A stretch of 64,000 nt of DNA. It comes from Yamagishiella unicocca (Eukaryota; Chlorophyta; Chlorophyceae; Chlamydomonadales; Volvocaceae). The stretch lies in contig BDSL01000028.1 of assembly GCA_003116995.1 (NCBI GenBank), positions 124,001-188,000 on the forward strand, in the 5' to 3' direction. Of the stretch, positions 1-12,082 are shown one piece after another. The notes beneath the pieces are model-generated. The model did no database searches. It was not told the DNA's origin and was given only the letters and a program-made list of their open reading frames with translations. Each line of letters begins with the position of its first letter. Positions within the stretch are counted from its first letter, which is position 1. The translations under genes were made by a program, and so were the position numbers.

Positions 1-253
1 CCCTAGTGTACAGAGGCGAGGGACAACTACAAGTGACTGGCCGCAGCCAAACACGCTCTCGGTGAGGCCTGTCGACTGGATGGCGGACTTGCTACAACTC
101 CTCATCGCCAAGAAAAGGGGCATGGTGTGCCTAGACCTACCCACAGGCACAGCAGCCATCCGGGACTTCTGCATTTCTCGTAACAACACATGTCTGGTTA
201 GCATAACGTACTCAGACAAGTGCTGCCAAGTGGAGTGGGTTGTCCTGCAGTAG
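1..253 (+). CDS. Pherophorin copy 0, last exon (5' part outside window)
   Basis: This is the final coding exon of a pherophorin whose other exons lie left of the window. It reads open from base 2 to a TAG at 251-253 and matches the last exon of the three downstream copies, including the Cys pattern DFCISRNNTCL and the ending DKCCQVE. It differs from the others near its left end, where about ten codons are rearranged (VQRRGTTTSDW), and it has W for S close to the C terminus. The part present is the end of the C-terminal pherophorin (DUF3707) domain of a secreted extracellular-matrix glycoprotein. Whether the whole copy is functional cannot be judged here. Confidence 0.85.
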   Translation, partial: PSVQRRGTTTSDWPQPNTLSVRPVDWMADLLQLLIAKKRGMVCLDLPTGTAAIRDFCISRNNTCLVSITYSDKCCQVEWVVLQ

Positions 254-1865
254 CCATGAAGATTTGCAAAGTACCGACGAAAACCCATATATACATACAA
301 TGATGCATAGAAGCGTTGTCAAGCGTGCGGCTAACCATGCCTTTGTGGGCGCGCCCAATTCGGAATTTACTGCAGTTGGGAAGGCATTTTTGTTTGTAGT
401 TGGGAAGCCAAAGCTGCTGCGTCAGCCTGTGTGGATGCGCTACTGCTACTGGATGGGCTGTGGTAGGCCCCCTTACAAAGTGCGCTTGTTAATGTCCGGC
501 CATTTCGTCTTCTGGGTGCCGCCCCATCAGGGACATGCATGATTGGGTTGCACACTCACAGGTGCTGGCGTCCAGGCACACAATAGGACGTTGATGCGGA
601 TCACTGGTTGGGGTCGCAACATACGCGTTGGGATGTTTCTTCTTGCTGCATGTGAGGGAGTGCGTTTGATGTTTTTCAGTGTTTTGCGGTGGTCGTCCTT
701 CGGTAGGAACGCATGTGAAGTGGGCACGGCGGAGGATGAGGCGCTGCACGTGCAGCTTGCCCTGCTTCGCCTACCCTGATTTCTAGTGTATGGAGAATTT
801 CTGCATATGTTGCAGGTGTTCTTACTTAGAGAATCACGCGCGTTGGGGGATAAGGCGCAGATGCCTGACATACATGACGCAGACTTGCTCCTTACTTAGG
901 TTACCCGCGTTGACATCAGGTGAAATCGCTGAGTCGTCGTCATTTATGTCACCAACATATTCCGCATCTAGTGAACACTTTGCGAGCGCACACTATGCGT
1001 CTTTTTTTGGTGCAATGAGCCCGAAACGTTTACTGGCCATGTCGTCCCAGCAGGCCATGTCGGAGGTGGCTGGGTGGAGTTTATCCTGCCAGCGAGGCAT
1101 GTAAGTCAGACAATTCTTCTATACATGGCTGTTTGCCTCTCTGAGACCCATTTCAAATCTCTGAGGTTGCTAGCTCCTGTACTAACCCCAATATGTGTAA
1201 CGGTGCCGGGCCAGGACGGCAGTGGGGGCTCTAACCGACCTCCTCACAACTTCGACTCAGCGATAGCCAAAGTGGTGCCGATTTGCTGGCGGTTTATGAA
1301 GTCGAATGTACGAGATGGGAATTGCTTGAATTTCAGTGAGATGCCAAACTATATGGCTAACCATCAGAGGGACAGTTTTGTCGTTCTTTCTGGTGTTACA
1401 GCATTTAGGTACACAACTATGTTCATTGTTAACATTCATATTTTCCGTCCTACTGGAAGCTGAATATATGCGTCAAGGTGGGTATCGAAGGAGCTACCAA
1501 ATTGAGATTACTCATCAGGGTCAACATCTGTGGGTCCGAGCCCATTGTTAATGACCATCTTGCACGAGCGCGCGAAGCGACCTGCCCTACGCCACACATG
1601 TACCTTATCCAAACGCCTGCCCACGGAACCGACCAGTCGTCCACCCAGTCTAGGTTGCCGTTGCCTGAGATGTTCGCTCACAACGCTATTCCTGCCTACC
1701 TTGAGTCCCATGGTCACGCTACCAATGGTCAACGCAAACTAACCGCGAAGTCAGGTACGGAAACGGCCACCAATTAAATGCATTGTCTCCAGAGTCAAGC
1801 CATGTATCCTATATTTTTAGACTGTGCATGCGTGGACCCGTACTCCGCGTCATGCCCGGTCAGCT
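254..1865. other. Spacer A1: pherophorin 3' flank
   Basis: This spacer recurs downstream of every pherophorin copy (8016-9616, 16444-18797 and 25691-27203). It should hold the pherophorin 3' UTR and poly(A) site, and it lies between two convergent 3' ends. Open frames in it shift between copies and I see no conserved domain, so I call no gene. Confidence 0.7.
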
Positions 1866-2539
1866 TCATAGGATGCTACGGCCCAGGAAGTCGAGCTTTG
1901 CCCGATTGGGTCGGCTCAAGGTGCCGGGCTCGCAGGAGGAGGCGACGGCTGCACGGGCGCCGGAGCGGGCGTGGGCCAGGAGGAACCTGCAGAGCACCGG
2001 TAGGGAGTCGATTCACCAAGCGAGCGACCAATCAGCTGCCATCCCGCGCAAACACGAATCCATCATTATAATAACGAAGACATCTCGACAATGCCCAACA
2101 GTCGCAGACCAGGACCCAGAGGCATGTGTAGCGATGGCAGCGATGTGCGATTGCACCCTCACCTTGACGCCCATGGCGGGTGCCGAGGGGGAAGCCACCG
2201 ATGGCAGCAGCTGCAGCCTGGTGAGCAGCGCGACGCTGTTGCCGAGCCTGCAGCAAGAAGCGCGCAGGAACATAAAAAGGATAAATGCCGATCAAAATGA
2301 CGCATGTGGTAAAGCACATGGGATGTACTGGAGACGAGACATATTTGATTGCTCTGGAGCTTAGCTTGTGACTCGGCAATGATCGTTATCTAGCCCAGCC
2401 ACATCGCCCTCGGCTCACCTGCTGCTGCGACGCGCTTCCACCGCTGAGCAGCTCATTCTCGTATGTGGGCGCAAAGCCAGTCGCGATGATGGTCACGTGC
2501 AGCTCACCGTCGTACTGCTCGTCCACGACTGCAGTACAC
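1866..2539 (-). pseudogene. FTSZ1 3' relic A (exons 9-11 only)
   Basis: This segment copies the last three exons and two introns of FTSZ1. The exon 9 equivalent starts at 2528 and still encodes the FtsZ motif [19 protein letters not shown]. The exon 10 equivalent (around 2160-2245) has one extra A in the G-rich stretch near 2190, which shifts the frame. The exon 11 equivalent ends at the same TGA and keeps the [13 protein letters not shown] end, but lacks 27 bp (nine codons) found in relic C and in the true gene. Homology stops after 2539, where unrelated spacer begins. With no GTPase domain it cannot make FtsZ. It is a passenger of the tandem duplication. Confidence 0.9.
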
Positions 2540-4863
2540 TGCAGTACAAAGATTTGTTTGAGCTCAAAATGCGAAACTAACGGGGGAGGCAGGAAGGCTA
2601 CAAGCAAGGAAGCGCGACCAGGAGGGCCCGATGGGCCAGGCCACAACACAGGCCCTGGATTGACAAAGCCAAACCACACCTCACCGGTCGGGACAAAACA
2701 GCCTACTGAGGCCGACAGCAAGCCGGAGGCTAGTAGCAGCAGCCGAAATAAAAAACCGAACGCGAACCAAAATCAACAGCAGCGACAAGGGGCGACACGA
2801 CCAAAAACAGAGCGTGCAGGCACCCCCACACCTGGGGAACGATTTTCGTTCGTGCACGGGTTTTCCTTGCAGCCCCCGGGGAAAGAGGGGCCCTCGGGCC
2901 TAAACGTACACGACCAGCACGAGTGACAAGCTACAGGCAGCGTGGGGGCAGAAACCCCGGCCACTGCGGCAGCACAACTAAGCCCCAAGGGGCCCAGCCA
3001 CGCACGAAAACAAGGCGCCAGGCAAGGCGCCACCCCCACCCGGAGTTCAGGCCTCGGAATCAAGTACGAACTATGGAGAGCCCTTGAAACCCGCTCCGTC
3101 CAACTTATTAGGGGTGTACTGAGAGTGTTTGATAGGATTATAGATGGTTTTGTTGTAACGGTTACAGTGGGTTCCAGACCAAGAGGTAGAACCATCGGGC
3201 GCATCGCCTGACACTGAACAAGACGGAGGAAACAAAAACCGACCTGCACCGAAACAAAGGCAAACCACCAGAACACCAAATTGACAGGCCGTAGGCATAC
3301 AGAGCAGCAGCCAGCACCCCAGGGGGGATTGGTATCACTGATGCCCTGCTGGTCATCGCAACCGAAATGTATATGCAGGCTTATGTACTATACCCGTCTT
3401 ATCGGCTTGCCTAGCTAGCCTAGCACCAAGGAAAGGATTGTAAAGGATTGGCGAGCGGCGTGCTGGAGTCGGCAAAAAACGGTGACTGCGATGGGCCTTA
3501 CACTACTGCAGGCGATGGGCCTTACACTGCTGCAGGAGCTGGAGATGCTCTCGACAGCACACAAAAGACGGACCAGCGCCCTCTGGCGCGGTCCGTGCTA
3601 AAGCACGGAGAGGCGCCCGTAGGCGCACGAAACCAAGCGCTCGCTCGAAAGCGCAGTCCAGCGTGGCCACGCTGGCACGGCGGAAAAACAACACGCGGAA
3701 CGAAAACACCTAACACGCTGCGTCCTAAGCGCCTTGACAACGCCCCCAAAGGGCAAACCCGCTTGCAGTCCGCTACCCCTGGCAGTCCCTGATATCTCTG
3801 GCAGACTGTGCCATACTTATGTCGTCGCACTAAACAAATGTGCGTATGCCTAGGAACATTGACCACACCCCGCGCCGTTGCCAGCATGCATGAGGGAAGT
3901 CCAAACAGGGAAGACCAAACGGCCGGAGTTTCTGATACTGGAGTTTACTTGGAGGACGTTACACGGCGCTTGCTTCTGTACACAATATTGTCAAGCCCTA
4001 TCGTCGGCACGTGCATTTCATGGTCAGCTGGGCCCTATGTCTCGACTGCCTGTTGCTGTATTACGTGTTTATCTGTAGTATTGCATCACGTCTCTCTGAG
4101 AGGCATGGCTTGAGTGCTGCGCTGGCAGCTGCGCGGTAGCTGCCGGTTGGTTCTGGAGCCACGGGCTCCAGGCAGGAGAACCGTACGGCGGGGGCGCGGC
4201 CTGCGCGCGCGCGCTTTCAGAGCGCAACACCGATTGTCTCGGTGTTGCGCGGTGCTACGACACGTTGGAGTAGAGTGTAATGGCCTGATCAATCATTGTC
4301 GCGCTCGCAAACAACTCGGCGCTATCCGCAACCACCCTCAGCAACCATATGGTTCCCACAGGCCGGGAAGCTAACACCTGAAAATATAGCCAGGTGGCCA
4401 ATTTCGATAAATCCACTCGTGTAACCCATTTGCACAACATTAAGTGCAGGCCTACCAGTCAGAACCTGTTTTGGTTGCACCAGTCATCCCTTGCTGAGGA
4501 AGTCCATGTAACACAACGGCAAATCGTCTACGTAGCACGTAACACAACGGCAAATCGTCTACGTAGCACGTTCACTGGAGGTTCACCGTTCCAACTAGCT
4601 CCATGACTTTGCATCGTGTGATCACCCGGCATCGCTGCGTGCCATTGATCACAATATTCCTATCAGTATTTTCTTCAAATCAACAGGAGATCGGAGAGCC
4701 ATGGGTGCCAGGGATTGCCCGTTTCCTACTTGCACGGGCGGGGCACGGGCGGGGCGTTGCCGGTGAATCCCTAAAAGGCGCGCAATATTAAAATTCATCC
4801 GTACAGTCTATATATTTCAACTCCGCTATATCCGCATTACAAAGGCTTACAGCTAATTTCCAG
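2540..4863. other. Spacer A2: upstream flank of pherophorin copy 1
   Basis: This is the ancestral left flank of the pherophorin gene, repeated at 10293-11914 and 19502-21148. It is longest here because it has extra sequence around 2820-2940, 3170-3330 and 3420-4300. It includes a direct duplication near 4505-4570 (AACACAACGGCAAATCGTCT twice). I see no convincing gene. The distal end should contain the pherophorin promoter. Confidence 0.65.
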
Positions 4864-4911
4864 ATGGAGATCTTGCCTCACACACTTCTCGCTTCGCTTA
4901 TGGAGTCCTAG
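4864..4911 (+). promoter_or_regulatory. Upstream ORF in 5' leader of pherophorin copy 1
   Basis: An ATG followed by 14 codons and TAG (MEILPHTLLASLMES) lies 41 bp before the main ATG. The same 15-codon uORF occurs in copies 2 and 3 with one residue changed. It would be met first by scanning ribosomes if transcription starts just below the TATA position. Confidence 0.5.
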
Positions 4912-4952
4912 GGGAATAGTGTTGCCCCGCTACATATTGAAGTATAAGGTCC

Positions 4953-7900
4953 ATGTTTAGGGAACCTGAGCTGAGACCTAGGGTCTCGATGCCGACTGCG
5001 CAAATACTTCTGGCCATCGCGGTATTCCTGTGAGTCTGGTACCGGTATAGTGTTAATGCATATATGAGTCTGGTACCGGTATAGTGTTAATGCATATATA
5101 CCTTCTGACAATGATGTCGTCATATGCATGATGTGGTTGTAAGCACTTGCGCGCTTTGCCATGGTTGTGATCGCTCGCTGTGTCCACAGGACTTGCGCGT
5201 CTCCGTCTTGTGGTCAAGTCCTCCCACCGACACCCCGCCCACCGCCACTGTCATCACGACCACCGCCGACCCCTGTGTCGTTGTGCATCAGCATCACGGG
5301 TACGAACATCGCCAGCATCAGCGACCTAAACGCACAGCCAGCTGAGCTGCAGCAACGTTCTGGTTTCTCGTCGGAGCAGTGCTCTGCTGTGCAGCTCGCC
5401 ATCACCAGCGGCCTGAACGCCGTACCAACTGGCAGTGATCAGGCCGCAGCTGGGCCCTTCCGTGGTGCGGTGTGCAACGCCAGCCTGATCCAAGTATGCG
5501 GATCACTTATGCCTGAAAAGATCAGCACTGACCTGAAAAATTACATCTACTTGCACCTGGACCAGTGGTTGGTAACAAGCTGCAATGGAGCCGCAGATGG
5601 TGCTGTACTTAGGATGGCGGCGGATTGGCCATCAAATTCTGTTGAGCCGACGGATTCGCCATCGGTTTCTGCTGAATTCGATTGCACACAGCTTAGGCCT
5701 ATGCCACCGGATTTCCCGCCGTCACCTCCACCACTTGGGTAAGTAGGTTTCCACCGCCACTGCATCGCTTGCTTCACTTCTGGATCCTGCTTCTATGTTT
5801 ATGCCGCTCACCTGCCTTGCATGCCGATGTGCATTGATACATCCAGTTATGGTGCTTTCCTCAGCAACCCTCCATTGCCGCCTTTGCCATGCCTGCCTCC
5901 ACTAACCTCGCAGGCCTGCATCGCCACCTGTGCTACCCCCGGCTTATCCGCCTCCGCCACCACCTCCACCTCCACCACCCTCATCACCGCCGCCACCGCC
6001 GCCACCACCCTCACCACCCTCACCACCGCCACCACCACCCGCACCACCGCCGCGGCGCCCACGCTCCCCACGTCGTCACCCACCACCTTTACCAATGCCA
6101 CCTACTCCCTTGCCGCCATCGCCAAGTCCTCCACCACCAAGCCCACCGCCCTCACCACCGCGACCGCCTTCACCACCTCGGCAGCCGCCTTCGCCACCTT
6201 CACCTCCTCGTCCACCACCATCACCCCCTAGTCCGCCCAGCCCCCCTCCAACATGCGAGGTGTGTGTGAAGATCACGGTGGCCCCACCACCTAACGCTGG
6301 TTTGCCGTTGTACAAGCTGGCGGACGAGACTTGCAGCGATCTCAGTTCAAGAATTGTGACAGTCATGACGTACCTATCAAACGCGACTGGTTCGGGATTG
6401 GCAATCCCGTTTCAACAGACGGAATGCAGCAACAACGGCGGAGATAACGGACGTCCTTACCTGCTGGTCTGCGGTACATACCAGGGCACTTCTCCCGACC
6501 CCAAAAAAGAAAAATATATTCTAGGCAACATAGGAAATTACTTCAAAGACTGGCTTGACCGCCTTGTTAATGAACCCCTCTGTACTGCGTTTCCCGGTTT
6601 CTCATCAGAGGCGACACTGTCCAGTCGAGATGGTTCGGCAACGTGCATGGACGCGAGAGAGCAGTCCGCGTGTGCCCTTCAAAGCCCCCCTAACTCCCCA
6701 CCGCCACCGCCGCCACCGCCGCCACCGCCTTCATCGCCTCCACCCCCGCCCAGACCGTCACCTCGTCCGCCGCCCCAACCCTTCCCATCACCACCACCTC
6801 CAAAGCCAAATCCACCACCTCCACCTCCCCCGCAACCTGCTCGGTTGCGGACTTGCGTCCAAATGTTGTATACGGGTAAAGGTCAGTCGGGTATCAAAAA
6901 TTTCTGTACTGCCGGTGCGCTTAACAATGCCGCTCGCGATAAAGTGAAGACCGTGGCTGATGGATACAAGGTTACTCTTGGACAATGGGACTCCTCGCCT
7001 TGCACCGACAACAGCTTTATTTGGGTGTGCACCAGTGTCTTGGCCAGCCAGAAACCGCTCCTGGGCAAAGTTATGGCAGAGGCGCTTCCTCAAGTCTTTG
7101 ATTCCATTTTTAACGCCACAAGCACAAGCAGTGAAGGATGTGCAGCTTACTCCCCGACGTCTCAGGCTTCGTATTATAATCTTCTGGCAACCTCGACGCT
7201 GGATCAAGCAACCTCGACGCTGGCGACTTTCTCGTGCGCTATGCGCCCATCGCCCTACATCTTCCCTTCCAGTTCATGTACAAAGCAAATTACCAATGGC
7301 CGTTTTAAGATTCGGGCCGCGCAGGTAGGTATGGGTCTAAATGCCTGAGGCGTGAATGTTCAGGCATGGGTGTGAGGCCAACCACAATCTAGCTTGCCCA
7401 CGGTCTTCATTCCCTCCTGACAGTGGACGAAGTATTGCACGCACACCGACGAGTGTGAACCAATTTTCCCCACTTGTTGCCCAGGTTAAGTTAGTCGACG
7501 GGAAGTCGATGTACTGCTTCGGCATTGGCATGAATAGCACAGCGCCCGCTGTGCCCATGGTAAGTGGTCGCTGTGTCAAGAGGGAAGCCTAAGCCAGTGC
7601 GCATCCTGTGACTGCGTACTCCTGGCCTGACCCTGATTATCACTGAAAATTGGTGCGTGTGCATACGTTGCAGGAGTGCAACACCGACCGCATCAGCGAA
7701 GTTTCGTTTTATGCTAAGGGCGTACAGCGCAGCAGCCTGCGCAATGTTTACTTACAAGGCCGTTACGACCAGAGGCGGACAAGTGATGACAGCTTCTGGC
7801 CGCAGCCAGACACGCTCTCGGTGAGGCCTGTCGACTGGAATGCGGACTTGCTACAACTCCTCATCGCCAAGAAAAGGGGCATGGTGTGCCTAGACCTATC

Positions 7901-8015
7901 CACAGGCACAGCAGCCATCCGGGACTTCTGCATTTCCCCTAATAACAACGCATGTCTGGTTAGCATAACGTACTCAGACAAGTGCTGCCAAGTGGAGTCG
8001 GTTGTCCTGCAGTAG
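4953..8015 (+). CDS. Pherophorin copy 1, short form lacking the N-terminal domain (817 aa)
   Basis: Exons by splice signals and phase: 4953-5029, 5190-5738, 5914-7324, 7485-7559, 7674-8015. Exon 1 gives a signal peptide (h-region AQILLAIAVFL). Exon 2 starts with the same TCASPS residues as the other copies, then jumps directly into the first Pro-rich linker. About 110 bp of exon 2, the whole minisatellite intron, and the 5' part of the next exon are missing. The N-terminal pherophorin domain is therefore gone, but the frame is kept. Three Cys-containing modules follow, separated by long Pro-rich (Ser-Pro) linkers expected to be hydroxyproline-glycosylated rods. The C-terminal half domain spans exons 3-5. 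The product is a secreted cell-wall/ECM protein. The TATA region present in copies 2 and 3 is altered here (about 4786-4793), so expression may differ. An alternative start is the in-frame ATG at 4989. Confidence 0.85.
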
Positions 8016-9616
8016 CCATGAAGATTTGCAAAGTACCGACGAAAACCCATACATACAATGATGGCATAGAAGCGTTGTCAAGCGTGCGGCTAATCATGCC
8101 TTTGTGGGCGCGCCCAATTCGGCATTTACTGCAGTTGGGAAGGCATTTTTGTTTGTAGTTGGGAAGTCAAAGCTGCTGCGTCAGCCTGTGTGGATGCGCT
8201 ACTGCTACTGGATGGGCTGTGGTAGGCCCCCTTGCAAAGTGCGCTTGATCATGTCCGGCCATTTCGTCTTCTGGGTGCCGCCCCATCAGGAACACGCATG
8301 ATTTGGGTTGCATACTCTATGACACAGCGGCACTGGCGTCCAGGCACACAATAGGACGTTGATGCGGATCGCTGGTTGGGGTCGCAACATACGCGCTGGG
8401 ATGTTTCTTCTTGCTGCATGTGAGGGAGTGCGTTTGATGTTTTTCAGTGTTTTGCGGTGGTCGCCCTTCGAGGTAGGAACGCATGTGAAGTGGGCGCGGA
8501 GGATGCGCGGTTTGCCCTGCTTCGCCTACCCTGATTTATAGTGTATGGAGAATTGCTGCATATGTTGCAGGCGTTCTTAATGAGAGGATCACGCGCGTTT
8601 GGGGATAAGGCGCAGATGCCTGACATACATGACGCAGACTTGCTCCTTACTTAGGTTACCCGCGTTGACATCAGGTGAAATCGCTGAGTCGTCGTCATTT
8701 ATGTCACCAACATATTCCGCATCTAGTAAACACTTTGCAAGCGCACACCACGCGTCTTTTTTTGGTGCAATGAGCCCGAAACGTTTACTGGCCATGTCGT
8801 CCCAGGCAATGAGGCACGCCTGCATGTCGGAGGGGGCTGGGTGGAGTTTCTCCTGCCAGCGAGGCATGTAAGTCAGACAATTCTTCGATACATGGCTGTT
8901 TGCCTCTCTGAGACCCGTTTCAAATCTCTGAGGTTGCTAGCTCCTGTACTAACCCCAATATGTGTAACGGTGCCGGGCCAGGACGGCAGTGGGGGCTCTA
9001 ACCGACCTCCTCACAACCTCGACTCAGCGATAGCCAAAGTGGTGCCGATTTGCTGGCGGTTTATGAAGTCGAATGCGCGAGATGGGAATTGCTTGAATTT
9101 CAGTGAGATGCCAAACTATATGGCTAACCATCAGAGGGACAGTTTTGTCGTTCTTTCAGCATTCAGTTACACAACTATGTTCATATTTTCCGTCCTACTG
9201 GAAGCTGAATATATGCGTCAAGGTGGGTATCGAAGGAGCTACCAAATTGAGATTACTCATCAGGGTCAACATCTGTGGGTCCGAGCCCATTGTTAATGAC
9301 CATCTTGCACGAGCGCGCGAAGCGACCTGCCCTACGCCACACATGTACCTTATCCAAACGCCTGCCCACGGAACCGACCAGTCGTCCACCCAGTCTAGGT
9401 TGCCGTTGCCTGAGATGTTCGCTCACAACACTACCGGTATTCCTGCCCACCTTGAGTCCCATGGTCACGCTACCAATGGTCAACGCAAACTAACCGCGAA
9501 GTCAGGTACGGAAACGGCCACCAATTAAATGCATTGTCTCCAGAGTCAAGCCATGTGTCCTATATTTTTAGACTGCGCATGCGTGGACCCGTACTCCGCG
9601 TCATGCCCGGTCAGCT
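8016..9616. other. Spacer B1: pherophorin 3' flank
   Basis: Same spacer family as 254-1865, with small indels. No gene seen. It lies between the convergent 3' ends of pherophorin copy 1 and FTSZ1 relic B. Confidence 0.65.
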
Positions 9617-10292
9617 TCATAGGATGCTGCGGCCCAGGAAGTCGAGCTTTGCCCGATTGGGTCGGCTCAAGGTGCCGGGCTCGCAGGAGGAGGCGACGGC
9701 TGCACGGGCGCTGGAGCGGGCGTGGGCCAGGAGGCACCTGCAGAGCACCGGTAGGGAGTCGATTCACCAAGCGAGCGACCAATCAGCTGCCGTTCCGCGC
9801 AAACACGAATCCATCATTATAATAACGAAGACATCTCGACAATGCCCAACAGTCGCAGACCAGGACCCAGAGGCATGTGTAGCGATGGCAGCGATGTGCG
9901 ATTGCACCCTCACCTTGACGCCCGTGGCGGGTGCCGAGGGGGAGCCACCGATGGCAGCAGCTGCAGCCTGGTGAGCAGCGCGACGCTGTTGCCGAGCCTG
10001 CAGCAAGAAGCGCGCAGGAACATAAAAAGGATAAATGCCGATCAAAATGACGCATGTGGTAAAGCACATGGGATGTACTGGAGACGAGACATATTTGATT
10101 GCTCTGGAGCTTAGCTTGTGACTCGGCAATGATCGTTCTCTAGCCCAGCCACATCGCCCTCGGCTCACCTGCTGCTGCTGCGACGCGCTTCCACCGCTGA
10201 GCAGCTCATTCTCGTATGTGGGCGCAAAGCCAGTCGCGATGATGGTCACGTGCAGCTCACCGTCGTACTGCTCGTCCACGACTGCAGTACAC
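9617..10292 (-). pseudogene. FTSZ1 3' relic B (exons 9-11 only)
   Basis: Duplicate of the FTSZ1 tail. The exon 9 and exon 10 equivalents are open in the FtsZ frame ([18 protein letters not shown] and the [10 protein letters not shown] stretch), with one extra CAG codon at the exon 9 end. The exon 11 equivalent carries the same 27-bp loss as relic A and the same stop. Homology to FTSZ1 ends after 10292 at the array junction. No upstream FtsZ exons exist on this side, so it is a truncated non-functional copy. Confidence 0.9.
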
Positions 10293-11914
10293 TGCAGTCC
10301 AAAGATCTGTTTCAGCTCAAAATGCGAAACTAACGGGGGAGGCAGGAAGGCTACAAGCAACGAAGCGCGACCAGGAGGGCCCAATGGGCCAGGCCACAAC
10401 ACAGGTCCTGGATTGACAAAGTCAAACCACACCTCACCGGTCGGGACAAAACAGCCGACCAAGGTCGACAGCAAGCCGGAGGCTAGCAGCAGCAGCCGAA
10501 ATAAAGAAACTGAACGCGAACCAAAAGCAACAGCAGCGACAAGGGGCGATGCAGGGTGCCGCGACCAAAAGCAGAGCGTGCAGGCACCCCCACCCCCGGG
10601 GAATGATTTTCGTTCATACACCCCCCTCCTGCCCACATCACAACTAAGCCCGAAGGGGCCCAGCCACGCACGAAAACAAGGCGCCACCCGCCCGGAGTTC
10701 AAGCCTCGGAATCAAGTACGAACTATGGAGAGCCCTTGAACCCGCTCCGTCCAACTTATTAGGGGGTTACTGAGAGTGTTTGATAGGATAATAGATGGTA
10801 TCACTGATGCTCTGCTGGTCATCATCGCAACCGAAAAGTATATGCAGGCATATGTCGGGTAACAACCGATTGCCTAAGCTTGCAGTCCGCTACCCCCGGC
10901 AGTCCCTGATATCTCTGGCAGACCTTGCCATACTAATGTCGTCGCACTAAACAAATGTGCGTATGCCTAGGAAAATTGACCACACCCCGCGCCGTTGCCA
11001 GCATGCAAGAGGGATTTCGGATGTCCAAACAGGGAAGACCAAACGGCCGGAGTTTCTGGTACTGGATTTTTCTTGGAGGACGTTACACGACGCTTGCTTC
11101 TGTGCACAGTATAGCCAGGCGGCCAATTTCGATAAATCCACTCGTGTAACCCATTTGCACCACATTAAGTGCAGGCCTACCAGTCAGTACCGTTTTGGTT
11201 GCACCAGTCATCTCTTGCTGAGGAAGCATGTAACACAACGGCAAATTCTCTACGTAGCACGTTCACCGGAGGTCCGGAGGTTCACCGTGCCAACTAGCTC
11301 CATGACTTTGCATTGTGTGATCACCCGGCATCGCTGCGTGCCATTGGCCACAATATTCCTATCAGTATTTTCTTCAAATCAACAGGAGACCGGAGAGCCA
11401 GGGATTGCCCGTTTCCTACTTGCACGGGCGGGGCGCGACGAGCAGCGACGAGTGCCATGGAGCCATCCACTTCCGGCAAGGGGCAACTATATCAACGATC
11501 AATCTTGCACATTCACTATCCTCGTATGTACTTGTTATTGCACAAATCGCTCACCACATTGAATGGTCCCGACGTACCTTTTCGGTGCGCAAGGGGACCG
11601 TTATTGCTGCCGCAGAAACCATACACTATGTTATGTCAGGAAGATCAGAGCTGGTGTCAGGTTGCAGGGATACACCCTGTATATCGGTAGTGTAATTACC
11701 GCCCTCCTTACTCCTGCCAGCACGCGTCGCAGACATCTTGAGCGAACGGGACGCAATTAGTTTCTCATTGTGAATATACGAAGTAGGTGCACGGCGTCTT
11801 GGTTCGCGTTCATAAGCGTACGGTAAAGGCGGGATTGTCGCAACGGGGCCCTTATGCCCGAGAGGGGCGCTATTTAGGCGAGGCCTTGTCGGTGATTCCC
11901 CGAGAGGCGCGCGA
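10293..11914. other. Spacer B2: upstream flank of pherophorin copy 2
   Basis: Repeated upstream spacer, closely similar to 19502-21148. Short open frames occur, but none has a recognisable domain, and they are not kept in spacer A2. No gene called. Confidence 0.6.
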
Positions 11915-11922
11915 TATAAAAA
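11915..11922 (+). promoter_or_regulatory. TATA box of pherophorin copy 2
   Basis: TATAAAAA lies 168 bp before the main ATG and 79 bp before the uORF. The same box occurs at 21149 in copy 3. In copy 1 the aligned sequence reads AATATTAAAA. Confidence 0.5.
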
Positions 11923-11993
11923 TCCCTTTTTTACAGTCTATATTTCTCACATTCGCTATATCCGCATTACAAAGGCTTACAGCTAATTTCCAG

Positions 11994-12041
11994 ATGGAGA
12001 TCTTGCCTCACACACTTCTCGCTTCGCTTATGGCGTCCTAG
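11994..12041 (+). promoter_or_regulatory. Upstream ORF in 5' leader of pherophorin copy 2
   Basis: Fifteen codons (MEILPHTLLASLMAS) plus TAG, between the TATA box and the main ATG at 12083. Conserved in position and nearly in sequence in all three copies. Confidence 0.5.
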
Positions 12042-12082
12042 GGGAATAGTGTTGCCCCGCTACATATTGAAGTGTAAGGTCC

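Noticed and set aside
5889..6269. His-rich and Thr-rich frames over the pherophorin linkers
   Set aside because: They are alternate frames of the Pro-rich (CCN) linker, and the Gly-rich antisense frames are its complement. The same holds in copies 2 and 3.
9764..10702. Minus-strand frame of 312 codons containing FtsZ motifs
   Set aside because: It reads through FTSZ1 relic exons, their introns and spacer. The FtsZ parts are relic B, and the rest has no counterpart in the true gene.
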